DNA from: Capnocytophaga bilenii
GTDB taxonomy: Bacteria; Bacteroidota; Bacteroidia; Flavobacteriales; Flavobacteriaceae
Direction of reading: 5' to 3'
NCBI RefSeq assembly: GCF_017565765.1
Contig: NZ_JAGDYP010000002.1
Span: 1 to 64,000, forward strand
DNA: 64,000 bases
Below the pieces are notes generated by a model. It was given only the letters and a program-made list of their open reading frames with translations, did not search any database and was not told the DNA's origin. Shown here piece by piece: positions 7,862 through 18,800 of the stretch (within the stretch, counting starts at the first letter, position 1; every line of letters begins with the position of its first letter). Both the position numbers and the translations under genes were made by a program.

Positions 7862-10072
7862 ATGATTCCAGAAGTAAAAAAAGAGATCATCGATTTGGGT
7901 GATGGACGTACCATCACCATCGAGACAGGCAAATTGGCTAAACAAGCCGATGGTGCTGTTGTGGTGCAAATGGGTAATGCGATGCTATTGGCGACAGTAG
8001 TATCTGCGCGCGAAATTAACCCCGAAACCGATTTTTTACCTTTAACGGTAGATTATCGTGAAAAATTTGCAGCGGCAGGGCGTTTTCCTGGTGGCTTCTT
8101 CAAACGTGAGGCACGCCCCAGCGACCAAGAGATTTTAACGATGCGCTTAGTAGACCGCGTATTGCGTCCGCTTTTCCCTAAAGATTATCACGCTGAAACA
8201 CAGGTGATGATACAACTCATCTCGCACGATGAGAATGTAATGCCCGATGCCTTAGCAGGTTTGGCAGCCTCTGCTTGTTTGGCGGTATCGGATATTCCGT
8301 TTGATGGACCTATTTCGGAAGTGCGTGTAGGGCGTGTGAATGGAAAATTTGTGATAAACCCAAGTCGTGAGCAGTTAGAAGTTTCTGACATTGATATAAT
8401 GGTGGGAGCATCGAAGGACTTTGTGGCGATGGTGGAAGGTGAGATGAACGAAGTGAGCGAAAAAGATATGGCAGAGGCTATAAAATTTGCTCACGAAGCT
8501 ATTAAACCTCATATTGAAGCACAATTGCGTTTGGCAGAAAAAGTAGGTAAAACGGTAAAACGCACTTATGAGCCAGAAGTAGAAAATGAAGAAGTAAAAG
8601 CTAAAGTATATGATTTGGCTTATACTAAGTGTTATGCAATTGCAAAAGAAAATACTACTAAACAAGAGCGTGGAGAAAAATTTGACGCTGTAAAAGAAGA
8701 GTGTTTGGCTCTCTTTACTGAAGAAGAATTGGAAGAGCTTGCACCTATTGTAGGTCGTTACTTTGGCGATGCACAAAAAGAAGCTGTACGCAATCTTATA
8801 TTGGAAGAGAATATTCGTTTGGATGGACGTAATACTACCCAAATACGCCCTATTTGGTGTGAGGTAGGTTATTTGCCTTCAGCACACGGTTCATCTATCT
8901 TTACACGTGGTGAAACCCAATCACTTACAACGGTTACTTTGGGTACTTCTCGTGAGGCAAACGTTATTGATTTACCTTCAGAACAAGGAGAAGAACGTTT
9001 TTACTTGCACTACAACTTCCCTCCCTTCTCAACAGGTGAGGCGCGTCCGTTGCGAGGTACTTCACGCCGTGAGATTGGACACGGTAATTTGGCGCAACGA
9101 GCTCTTAAACGTATGATTCCTGCCGATTGCCCTTATACAGTACGTGTGGTATCGGAGATATTAGAATCTAATGGTTCATCGTCAATGGCTACAGTGTGTG
9201 CGGGTACTTTGGCACTAATGGATGCTGGGGTGCAAATGGTGAAACCAGTATCGGGTATTGCAATGGGACTTATTAGTGATGGTGAGCGCTATGCAGTGCT
9301 TTCAGACATCTTAGGTGATGAAGACCACTTGGGTGATATGGACTTTAAGGTAACGGGTACTGCAGATGGTATTACAGCTTGCCAAATGGATATCAAAATA
9401 AAAGGACTTTCTTACGAAATATTGGAGAAGGCACTTAACCAAGCTCGTGAAGGGCGTATGCATATCTTGGGCAAAATCACTGATACGATAGCAAAACCAA
9501 ATCCGACAGTGAAACCTCACGCTCCTAAGATTGTGAAAATGGATATGCCTAAAGAATATATTGGGGCATTTATTGGAACAGGAGGAAAGAACATTCAAGA
9601 CTTGCAAGCTCGTACCAAAACTACTATTGTGGTGGAAGAAGTGGGCGATTTGGGAGTTGTAGAAATCTTAGGTACTGATGAAGCTGGTATACAAGAAGCT
9701 ATAGATGCTGTAAATGCAGTGAAATTTGAACCAGTAGAAGGCGAAACTTATACCGTGAAAGTGGTTCGCTTGGTAGAATTTGGAGCTTTTGTAGAGTTTG
9801 TACCAGGTAAAGATTCTTTGCTTCACATCTCGGAAGTATCGTGGGATAGAATAGATAAAATAGAAGATGTTCTTAAAGAAGGAGATATAATAGAGGTAAA
9901 ATACCTTGGTATTGACCCTAAAACTAAGAAAACAAGAGTGTCACGCAAGGCATTGTTGCCACGACCACCACGTGAAGATCGCCCAGCAAGAGAAGATCGT
10001 CCTAAACAAGACAGACCTCAAAATGGGAAACCACGTAATGATCGCGATCGTAAAGATGGGCATAAATCTTAG
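7862..10072 (+). CDS. pnp: Polyribonucleotide nucleotidyltransferase (PNPase)
   Basis: The 736-residue protein has the standard domain order: a first RNase PH domain (about 10-150, with FRREARPS-like [13 protein letters not shown]), an alpha-helical linker, a catalytic second RNase PH domain (about 325-545, including [29 protein letters not shown] and the [16 protein letters not shown] aspartates), a KH domain (about 560-620, [12 protein letters not shown]) and an S1 domain (about 625-695). A 40-residue Arg/Asp/Lys-rich tail follows, a common low-complexity extension in Bacteroidota. The enzyme degrades RNA 3' to 5' by phosphorolysis. It lies 122 nt after rpsO. Confidence 0.97.
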   Translation: MIPEVKKEIIDLGDGRTITIETGKLAKQADGAVVVQMGNAMLLATVVSAREINPETDFLPLTVDYREKFAAAGRFPGGFFKREARPSDQEILTMRLVDRVLRPLFPKDYHAETQVMIQLISHDENVMPDALAGLAASACLAVSDIPFDGPISEVRVGRVNGKFVINPSREQLEVSDIDIMVGASKDFVAMVEGEMNEVSEKDMAEAIKFAHEAIKPHIEAQLRLAEKVGKTVKRTYEPEVENEEVKAKVYDLAYTKCYAIAKENTTKQERGEKFDAVKEECLALFTEEELEELAPIVGRYFGDAQKEAVRNLILEENIRLDGRNTTQIRPIWCEVGYLPSAHGSSIFTRGETQSLTTVTLGTSREANVIDLPSEQGEERFYLHYNFPPFSTGEARPLRGTSRREIGHGNLAQRALKRMIPADCPYTVRVVSEILESNGSSSMATVCAGTLALMDAGVQMVKPVSGIAMGLISDGERYAVLSDILGDEDHLGDMDFKVTGTADGITACQMDIKIKGLSYEILEKALNQAREGRMHILGKITDTIAKPNPTVKPHAPKIVKMDMPKEYIGAFIGTGGKNIQDLQARTKTTIVVEEVGDLGVVEILGTDEAGIQEAIDAVNAVKFEPVEGETYTVKVVRLVEFGAFVEFVPGKDSLLHISEVSWDRIDKIEDVLKEGDIIEVKYLGIDPKTKKTRVSRKALLPRPPREDRPAREDRPKQDRPQNGKPRNDRDRKDGHKS

Positions 10073-10141
10073 TTTTGCTAACGATAAACTGCTGAAAAGC
10101 AGTGATTAGTGAGTATTTTTTTGTGTTCATAGTATTTAAAA

Positions 10142-10198
10142 AAAACCGAAGATTTTATATATTTTGAAGTATAAAGTTTTCGGTTTTCTCTTTTTTTA
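10142..10198 (+). terminator. Terminator after pnp
   Basis: AAAACCGAA at 10142-10150 pairs with TTCGGTTTT at 10179-10187. An inner TTTATA/TATAAA pair extends the stem, and a T tract follows to 10198. Confidence 0.65.
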
Positions 10199-10199
10199 G

Positions 10200-10207
10200 T
10201 ACCTTTG
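10200..10207 (+). promoter_or_regulatory. TAnnTTTG -7 element before the SRPBCC remnant
   Basis: TACCTTTG fits the -7 consensus and lies 24 nt before the ATG at 10231. No TTG is correctly spaced upstream. Confidence 0.4.
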
Positions 10208-10230
10208 CCTTCAGATAAAAGATTTCAAAA

Positions 10231-10389
10231 ATGAAACCCTTTCTAATTTCAATAATAACTGATATGATTGAAGTGTCTGTAACATTGGTATATAATATTG
10301 TTACTGATAACAAGAACTTTCAGTGGCGAAAGGAAGTGGAGAATATTGAGTTATTAGAAGACAGATTTATTGAATATTACAAAGGCTGA
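10231..10389 (+). pseudogene. Truncated SRPBCC (polyketide cyclase-like) gene remnant
   Basis: An ATG at 10231 opens a 52-residue frame containing TDNKNFQWRKEVENIELLE and FIEYYKG, which resembles the N-terminal third of small SRPBCC/START-like proteins of about 150 residues. In the same frame after the TGA the codons read Gly-Tyr-Thr-Leu-Phe and then meet another stop, which looks like continued family sequence interrupted by nonsense changes. The rest of the domain is absent, because the HXXEE gene starts 38 nt later. The family match is from memory of the motif and is moderate. The alternative is a genuine 52-residue peptide. Confidence 0.5.
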
Positions 10390-10427
10390 GGATACACACT
10401 TTTTTAACAATATTCAAAAGAAAGAAA

Positions 10428-10868
10428 ATGAGTATTATGCAGTATATGGAAACAAATAAATATATACATTTATGGCTACCAATAATAGGGTTACATACTC
10501 TTCATCAGTTAGAAGAAAGTATTTCTTTTTGGCAGTGGTATATTGATTTTGTGGATAAGATACCCCAATGGTTGCAATTTTCAAGAATTTTAGAGAGTGC
10601 CCATTTGGCTAATGAGCATCCTGAATATTTTGTAGGAGCTTCTGTAGGACAAATTGCTTTTGTAGTACTTATTGCTTTTTTGTGTAGAAAGAATGAAAAA
10701 GCTACAAGAATAGCGCTTAGCGTATATCTTGTAGGATTGAGTTTCTTTTTGGTATGGCATATTTTGATAAGCTATTTCACTCATTCTTATTCCCCCGTAA
10801 TGGTAACTTGCCTTATAGGTATCTACTTAATACCAAAATGGATAACTAGGATGATTAGTAGCAAGTAA
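10428..10868 (+). CDS. HXXEE domain-containing membrane protein
   Basis: The 146-residue protein contains His26-Gln-Leu-Glu29-Glu30, the defining HxxEE motif, within the stretch GLHTLHQLEE, plus about four hydrophobic segments (about 15-22, 70-86, 95-115 and 122-140). This family of small integral membrane proteins has no established biochemical role. The conserved His and Glu residues suggest metal binding or catalysis in the membrane. The first ATG (10428) is used here, although Met4 and Met7 are possible starts. It follows the SRPBCC remnant and precedes mltG by 76 nt. Confidence 0.75.
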   Translation: MSIMQYMETNKYIHLWLPIIGLHTLHQLEESISFWQWYIDFVDKIPQWLQFSRILESAHLANEHPEYFVGASVGQIAFVVLIAFLCRKNEKATRIALSVYLVGLSFFLVWHILISYFTHSYSPVMVTCLIGIYLIPKWITRMISSK

Positions 10869-10944
10869 TATGATAAAATTGAGAAGAGGCAGGAGAGAGC
10901 TTGTTATCAAATATAAAAAGATATATAAAACAGATATATAGACA

Positions 10945-11964
10945 ATGAAAAAATGGATAATATTGGCTGTAGTAGCTATTATAGGTGTACTAGGATTTTT
11001 TATTTATCGTGCTGTATTTGCAAGTAATACAGCTTTTAACGAGAAAGAGGTGGTACTCTATATTCCTACAGGAGCTGATTTTAGCGATGTATTGCACAAA
11101 GTACGTCCGTTGCTAAAAAATAGCTTAGCTTTTGAACAAATAGCACAGCGAATGGGCTATTCTCATAGGGTGAGAGCGGGGAAATATATTATTAAAAAAG
11201 GAGCGAATAATATTGAGATAGTACGTGTGCTGCGTAGTCGCAATACCCCTATAAAAGTGAAGTTTAACAATCAGGAGCGGATAGAAGATTTGGCAGGGCG
11301 GATAGCCCAACAGATAGAACCTGATAGTACGGCACTGCTACGAGCTTTTTTAGATCCTACTTTTCTTGCTGAAAATGGTTTTACTGAAGCTACTGCATTG
11401 GCGATGTATGTACCTAATACATATGAATTGTATTGGAATACTTCGGCAATAGATTTTCGCAATCGGATGCTAAAAGAATATCTTCATTATTGGACTGAGG
11501 AACGCAAGGCATTGGCTGCCGCACAAGGACTTACGCCTGTAGAGGTGTGTATACTGGCTTCGATAGTGCAGAAGGAGACGGCTAAAGTAGATGAACGCCC
11601 TCGTATAGCAGGGGTGTATTTAAATCGGTTGCATATCAATATGATGTTGCAGGCAGACCCTACAGCTATTTTTGCAATGAAACACCATACGGGAGATTAC
11701 AACTTAGTGATAAAACGAGTAACGGGAGTGCATACGAGTTTGGAGAATCCTTATAATACATATCAAAATTATGGCTTGCCTATAGGGCTTATCACTATGC
11801 CCGATTTATCATCAATAGAAGCGGTGTTGCACCCTGAAAATCACGATTATTTCTTTTTTGTGGCTGATCCTGAGAATTTTGGTTACCACAAGTTTTCGCG
11901 TACTTACTTGCAACATAAGGAGAATGCTAAGGAATACCGAAAAATATTTGATGTTAGTCGTTAG
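10945..11964 (+). CDS. mltG: Endolytic murein transglycosylase MltG (YceG)
   Basis: The 339-residue protein has a single N-terminal transmembrane helix (residues 4-22), a LysM-like periplasmic segment (about 35-100), and the YceG catalytic domain with ILASIVQKET, whose Glu corresponds to the catalytic residue of E. coli MltG. MALxADPTAI-like QADPTAIFAMK, the conserved NTYQNYGLPIGLI and the FFFVADPENFGYHKFSRTYLQH segment complete the family signature. It cuts nascent glycan strands near the inner membrane and sets their length. Transcription runs away from the HXXEE gene upstream. Confidence 0.93.
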   Translation: MKKWIILAVVAIIGVLGFFIYRAVFASNTAFNEKEVVLYIPTGADFSDVLHKVRPLLKNSLAFEQIAQRMGYSHRVRAGKYIIKKGANNIEIVRVLRSRNTPIKVKFNNQERIEDLAGRIAQQIEPDSTALLRAFLDPTFLAENGFTEATALAMYVPNTYELYWNTSAIDFRNRMLKEYLHYWTEERKALAAAQGLTPVEVCILASIVQKETAKVDERPRIAGVYLNRLHINMMLQADPTAIFAMKHHTGDYNLVIKRVTGVHTSLENPYNTYQNYGLPIGLITMPDLSSIEAVLHPENHDYFFFVADPENFGYHKFSRTYLQHKENAKEYRKIFDVSR

Positions 11965-12030
11965 AAATCAGTCTGTTAGTTGTTAAATTTTGTATTTACC
12001 TAACGACTAATCGCTAACGACTAACTATGA

Positions 12031-12285
12031 CTACAGACTATTTAGCTTTTGGATGAGTTCTCCAGCTTTTACTTGAAATTGTTTTCTTAAGTTTTTGAAA
12101 TGAACTCCTTTGTTTTCAGCTGTTTTTTCAGCAAATTTATCCATTAAGCCGTCATAAGATTTGAGGGTTTCTCCTAATAATTTTTTACCCTCTTCGGTAT
12201 TAGCTTTTCCTGTGAATAGAACAGCATCTATGATGTCACCCAAAACGCAGTTAATTTCTTTTTTTAAATTGCGAATACTTGCCAT
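12031..12285 (-). CDS. Conserved hypothetical protein, 84 residues
   Basis: The predicted product is a small, soluble, helix-rich charged protein (Lys-rich, no signal peptide, no cysteine beyond one at position 14). I do not recognise a named family, although small proteins of this kind recur in Flavobacteriia. A good minus-strand promoter 27 nt upstream of the start supports expression. It converges with mltG and is transcribed divergently from the DUF4286-type gene. Confidence 0.65.
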   Translation of the reverse strand: MASIRNLKKEINCVLGDIIDAVLFTGKANTEEGKKLLGETLKSYDGLMDKFAEKTAENKGVHFKNLRKQFQVKAGELIQKLNSL

Positions 12286-12311
12286 AATTTGAAATGTTTT
12301 TTAATATGATG

Positions 12312-12341
12312 CAAAGATAAGGATTATTTTTTGAAATACAA
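12312..12341 (-). promoter_or_regulatory. Minus-strand promoter of the 84-residue protein gene
   Basis: Reading on the minus strand, TTG (12341-12339) is followed after 19 nt by TATCTTTG (12319-12312). Confidence 0.65.
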
Positions 12342-12355
12342 TAAATGAAATAGTT

Positions 12356-12655
12356 ATGTATGTATATAATTTAACAGCAGTAGTAGAACAAAGCGTACTT
12401 GCCGACTGGCAAGAGTGGTTTGCTGCAGTTTATGAACCAACTTTAGCAGCTCGAGAAGGACTAAAAGTGCGTGTCTATAAAGTACTTGGAGCCGAAGAAG
12501 CTCAGTTTGCTATTCATCACGAAATGAGTACTACAAGTGATTTACAAGAGTTTGTAAAAGGACAACTGCAAGCACTCGTCAACCAAGCAAGCAAACGCTT
12601 CGGTGAAAAAGTATTGTTTTTCGGTACTACCCTTCATTTAAATAAAGAATTTTGA
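12356..12655 (+). CDS. DUF4286 family protein
   Basis: The 99-residue protein has the ferredoxin-like (dimeric alpha/beta barrel-like) pattern of DUF4286: an N-terminal MYVYNLTAVVEQSVLADWQEW strand-helix, a central VRVYKVL strand, and a C-terminal helix KGQLQALVNQASKRFGEKVLFFGTTL. No catalytic residues are evident and the function is unknown. It starts 15 nt after the divergent promoter of the neighbouring minus-strand gene. Confidence 0.7.
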   Translation: MYVYNLTAVVEQSVLADWQEWFAAVYEPTLAAREGLKVRVYKVLGAEEAQFAIHHEMSTTSDLQEFVKGQLQALVNQASKRFGEKVLFFGTTLHLNKEF

Positions 12656-12836
12656 TTTAATAATTTACTTCTCCATTTCTCAATAATACTATAATTTTTG
12701 CTCTCCTCTCACGAACTTTGTCAAAATTGATTTTCTTGATAATCAACTTTCTCACAGTATAAGAGGAAAGAAAAGAATGAAAAGAAAATAGTTAAAATAT
12801 TTAAATTAAAGTGTAAAAAAAAACTAAAAACAAAAC

Positions 12837-12867
12837 TTGTGTAATATAAAAATAAGTAGTATCTTTG
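12837..12867 (+). promoter_or_regulatory. Promoter of the giant repeat protein gene
   Basis: TTG at 12837-12839 and TATCTTTG at 12860-12867 are 20 nt apart, and the ATG follows 27 nt later. The preceding 12656-12836 is AT-rich and holds no gene that I can support. Confidence 0.7.
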
Positions 12868-12894
12868 TCGTATTAAATAACCAAAGTTTCTACT

Positions 12895-15800
12895 ATGATT
12901 AACCAATATCAAAAAAGTTTATTATTGATTTTTCTATTATTTTCTACTATATTATTAGGAAAGAATAAAAAGATTCTTATAGAAGCTCAAGACGATACAT
13001 ACACCGTTACCTATAGCACTGAAAATCAATTAGTAGGCAGTGTTTATGACAACGATCGTTATGGCACGGCTACCCCTACCGACAAAGAGGTGCAGTTTAG
13101 CTACGTTCGCAGGAGTACCGATGACAACGGCAAGTATATCAGTACGAGACGAGGCGGAATGCTCCGACTTCCTGCGGGTTTAGCTGTGGGTCGTCATTAC
13201 GTATATTATAAGATTAGAGATATTAAAGATGTTACTCATTTTGCCACTGCTACCGCTACTGTAATTGTACTGCCTAAAGCCACAACACCTACAACCGAAA
13301 CGCCCACAACATCAACATTTACTACCACACCTACTACTACCATACCCCTCACCGCTCAAGACGATACTTACACCGTTACCTATAGTACAGAACCTCAATT
13401 AGTAGGCAGTGTCTATGATAACGACCATTACGGCACGGCTACCCCTACAGATAAAGAGGTGCAATTTAGCTACGTTCGTAGGAGCACGGATAATAACGGA
13501 AAGTATATCAGTACGACACGAGGAGGAATGCTCCATCTCCCCGCAGATTTAGCTGTGGGTCGCCATTACGTATATTATAAAATCAGAGACATTAAAGATG
13601 CTACCCACTTCGCCACTGCTACTGCTACTGTAATCGTACTGCCCCAAACCACGACACCCACTACCGAAACGCCCACCACATCAACTGCAACTACTACACC
13701 CACCACCACAACTCTTACCGCTCAAGACGATACATACACCGTTACCTATAGCACTGAAAATCAATTAGTAGGCAGCGTTTATGATAACGACCATTACGGT
13801 ACGGCTACCCCTACCGACAAAGAGGTGCAATTTAGCTATATTCATAGGAGTACCGATAATAACGGAAAATATATCAGTACGACACGAGGCGGAATGCTCC
13901 GACTTCCTGCAGCTCTATCAGTGGGTCGTCATTACGTATATTATAAAATCAGAGACATTAAAGATGTTACCAACTTTGCCACTGCTACTGCTACTGTAAT
14001 CGTACTGCCCCAAACCACGACACCTACTACCGAAACACCCACCACATCAACCTCTACTACCACACCTACTACTACCACAAATACTACGATAACCCTTACT
14101 GCTCAAGACGATACTTACACTGTTACCTATAGCAACGAACCCCAAACAGTAGGCTGCGTCTATGACAATGACCATTACGGTACAGCTACCCCTACAGATA
14201 AAGAAGTGCAATTTAGTTATATTCATAGGAGTACCGATAACAACGGGAAGTATATCAGTACGATACGAGGCGGAATGCTCCGACTTCCTGCGGGTTTATC
14301 AGTGGGGTGTCATTACATATATTATAAGATTAGAGACATTAAAGATACTACCCACTCTGCCACTGCTACCGCTACTGTAGTAGTACTGCCCCAAACCACA
14401 ACACCCACCACATCAACTTCTACTACGACACCTACTACCGAAACACCCACCACATCAACTGCAACTACGACACCTACTACCACAAATACTACAATAACCC
14501 TTACTGCTCAAGATGATACATACACTGTTACCTATAGTACCGACCCTCAAATGGTGGGTAGCGTCTATGATAACGACTATTATGGCACAGCTACCCCTAC
14601 AGATAAAGAGGTGCAGTTTAGCTATATTCATAGGAGTACCGATAATAACGGCAAGTATATCAGTACGACACGAGGCGGAATGCTCCGACTTCCTGCGGGT
14701 TTGGCAGTGGGGCATCATTACGTATATTATAAGATTAGAGATATTAAAGATGTTACCCACTCTGCCACTGCTACCGCTACTGTAATCGTACTGCCCCAAA
14801 CCACGACACCCACCACATCAACTTCTACTACGACAACAAGCACCACAACTGCAACTACTACACCCACCACCACAACTCTTACCGCTCAAGACGATACATA
14901 CACCGTTACCTATAGTACAGAACCTCAATTAGTAGGCAGCGTCTATGACAACGACTATTACGGCACGGCTACCCCTACAGACAAAGAGGTACTATTTAGC
15001 TACGTTCGCAGGAGTACCGATAACAACGGAAAGTATATCAGTACGATACGAGGCGGAATGCTCCGACTTCCTGCGGGTTTGGCAGTGGGTCGCCATTATG
15101 TATATTATAAAATCAGAGATATTAAAGATATTACCCACTTTGCCACTGCTACTGCCACCGTAATAGTACTGCCTAAAGCCACAACACCCACAACATCAAC
15201 TGCAACTACCACCCACACCACAGCAACCCTCACCGCTCAAGACGATACATACACCGTTACCTATAGTACTGACTCTCAATTAGTAGGTAGCGCCTATGAC
15301 AACGACCGCTACGGCACCCAAACGCCCACTGACAAAGATGTGCAATTTAGCTACGTTCGCAGGAGTACCGATAACAACGGGAAGTATATCAGTACAGCAC
15401 AAGGTGGTATGCTCCGACTTCCTGCAGGTTTAGCAGTGGGTCGTCATTACGTATATTATAAAATCAGAGATATTAAAGATATTACCAACTTTGCTACTGC
15501 TACTGCCACCGTAATAGTACTGCCCCAAACTACAACACCGACTACCGAAACGCCCACCACATCAACTGCAACTACTACGCCTACTACTACCACAAGTACT
15601 ACGATAACCCTTACTGCTCAAGATGATACTTACACTGTTACTTATAGTACTGAATCTCAATTAGTAGGCAGCGTCTATGACAACGACCGCTACGGCACAG
15701 CTACCCCTACCGACAAAGAGGTGCAATTTAGCTATATTTATAGGAGTACTGATGACAACGGAAAGTATATCAGTACAGCACGAGGCGGAATGTTACACCT

Positions 15801-18800
15801 TCCTGCCAGTTTAGCTGTGGGTCGCCATTATGTATATTATAAGATTAGAGATATTAAAGATGCTACTCATTTTGCTACTGCTACTGCTACTGTAATCGTA
15901 CTGCCCCAAACTACGACACCTACTACCGAAACACCCACCACATCAACTGCAACTACTACACCCACCACCACAACCCTTACTGCTCAAGATGATACTTACA
16001 CTGTTACCTATAGCACAGAATCTCAATTAGTAGGCAGCGTCTATGATAACGATCGCTACGGCACGGCTACCCCTACAGACAAAGAGGTGCAATTTCTAAA
16101 ACTCAATAGCAGTGTTGATAATAACGGCAAGTATATCAGTACAAGACGAGGCGGAATGCTACACCTTCCTGTGGGTTTAGCTGTCGGTCGCCATTACGTA
16201 TATTATAAAATCAGAGATATTAAAGATCTTACCCACTCTGCCACTGCTACCGCTACTGTAATAGTACTGCCCCAAACTACGACACCTACTACCGAAACGC
16301 CTACTACATCAACTGCAACTACTACACCCACCACTACCACAAGTACTACGATAACCCTCACTGCTCAAGACGATACTTACACTGTTACTTATAGCAGCGA
16401 ACCTCAAATAGTAGGCAGCGTCTATGATAACGATCGCTACAGCACGGCTACCCCTACAGACAAAGAGGTACAATTTAGCTACGTTCGTAGGAGTACCGAT
16501 AACAACGGCAAGTATATCAGTACGATACGAGGCGGAATGCTCCGACTTCCTGCAGGGTTATCAGTCGGTTGTCATTACGTATATTATAAAATCAGAGATA
16601 TTAAAGATGTTACCCACTTCGCCACTGCTACTGCCACCGTAATAGTACTGCCCCAAACCACGACACCTACTACCGAAACACCTACTACCACAACAAGCAC
16701 CACAACTGCAACTACCACAAGTACCACCACAACCCTCACCGCTCAAGATGATACTTATACCGTTACCTATAGCAGCGAACCTCAAATAGTAGGCAGTGTT
16801 TATGACAATGACCGCTACGGCACGGCTACCCCTACAGATAAAGAGGTGCAATTTAGCTACGTTCGCAGGAGTACTGATAATAACGGAAAGTATATCAGTA
16901 CAGGACGAGGCGGAATGCTCCGACTTCCTGCAGGTTTATCAGTCGATCGTCATTACATATATTATAAAATCAGAGATATTAAAGACGTTACCCTCTTTGC
17001 CACTGCTACTGCTACTGTAATCGTACTGCCTAAAACCACAACCCCCACCACGTCAACCTCTACTACGACACCTACTACTACCACAAGTACCACGATAACC
17101 CTTACTGCTCAAGACGATACTTATACCGTTACCTATAGTACTGAACTTCAAATAGTAGGCAGCGTTTATGACAATGACCGCTACGGCACCCAAACGCCTA
17201 CCGATAAAGAGGTGCATTTTAGCTACATTCGTAGGAGTACCGATGATAACGGAAAGTATATCAGTACGACACAAGGAGGAATGCTTCGTCTCCCTGCAGG
17301 TTTATCAGTGGGGCATCATTACGTATATTATAAGATTAGAGATATTAAAGATGTTGCCCACTTTGCCACTGCTACCGCTACTGTAATAGTACTGCCTAAA
17401 ACCACGACACCTACAACATCAACTGCAACTACTACACCTACTACTACCACAAGCACTACCATACTCCTTACTGCTGAAGACGATACATACACTGTTACCT
17501 ATAGCACTGAATCTCAATTAGTAGGCAGCGTCTATGACAACGACCATTACGGCACGGCTACCCCTACAGATAAAGAGGTGCAATTTAGCTACGTTCGTAG
17601 GAGTACCGATAACAACGGAAAGTATATCAGTACGATACGAGGCGGAATGCTCCGCCTTCCTGCAGGGTTATCAGTTGGTTGTCATTACGTATATTATAAG
17701 ATTAGAGATATTAAAGATGTTACCCACTTCGCCACTGCTACCGCTACCGTAATAGTACTGCCCCAAACTACAACACCTACTACCGAAACACCCACCACAT
17801 CAACCTCTACTACGACACCCACCACCACAACCCTCACCGCTCAAGACGATACTTACACTGTCACCTATAGTACCGACCCTCAATTGGTAGGCAGTGTTTA
17901 TGACAATGACCGCTACGGCACCCAAACGCCTACCGATAAAGAGGTGCAGTTTAGCTATGTTCGCAGGAGTACCGATGACAATGGAAAATATATCAGTACT
18001 GGACAAGGAGGAATGCTCCGACTTCCTGCAGGTTTAGTTGTGGGTCGTCATTACGTATATTATAAAATCAGAGATATTAAAGATGTTACCAACTTCGCCA
18101 CTGCTACCGCTACTGTAATCGTACTGCCCCAAACCACGACACCTACTACCGAAACGCCCACCACATCAACTGCAACGACTACACCTACTACTACCACAAG
18201 TACTACGATAACCCTCACCGCTCAAGACGATACATATACCGTTACCTATAGTACCGACCCTCAATTGGTAGGCAGTGTTTATGACAATGACCGCTACGGC
18301 ACCCAAACGCCCACCGACAAAGATGTGCAATTTAGCTACGTTCGCAGGAGTACCGATAACAACGGGAAGTATATCAGTACAGCACAAGGTGGTATGCTCC
18401 GACTTCCTGCAGGTTTAGCAGTAGGTCGCCATTACGTATATTATAAAATTAGAGATATTAAAGATGTTACCCATTTCGCTACGGCTACTGCCACCGTAAT
18501 AGTACTACCCAAGACTACGACACCTACTACCGAAACACCCACTACATCAACTTCAACTACTACCACAAGTACTACGATAACCCTCACCGCTCAAGACGAT
18601 ACATATACCGTTACCTATAGCAGCGAACCTCAAATAGTAGGTAGCGTTTATGATAACGACCGCTACGGCACAGCAACCCCTACAGACAAAGAGGTGCAGT
18701 TTAGCTACGTTCGTAGGAGTACCGATAATAACGGAAAGTATATCAGTACAGGACGAGGTGGTATGCTCCGACTTCCTGCAGGGTTATCAGTCGGTCGCCA

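Noticed and set aside
12721-12912. Minus-strand frame upstream of the giant gene
   Set aside because: Phe/Leu-rich from an AT-rich promoter region and overlapping the giant gene's start; no support.
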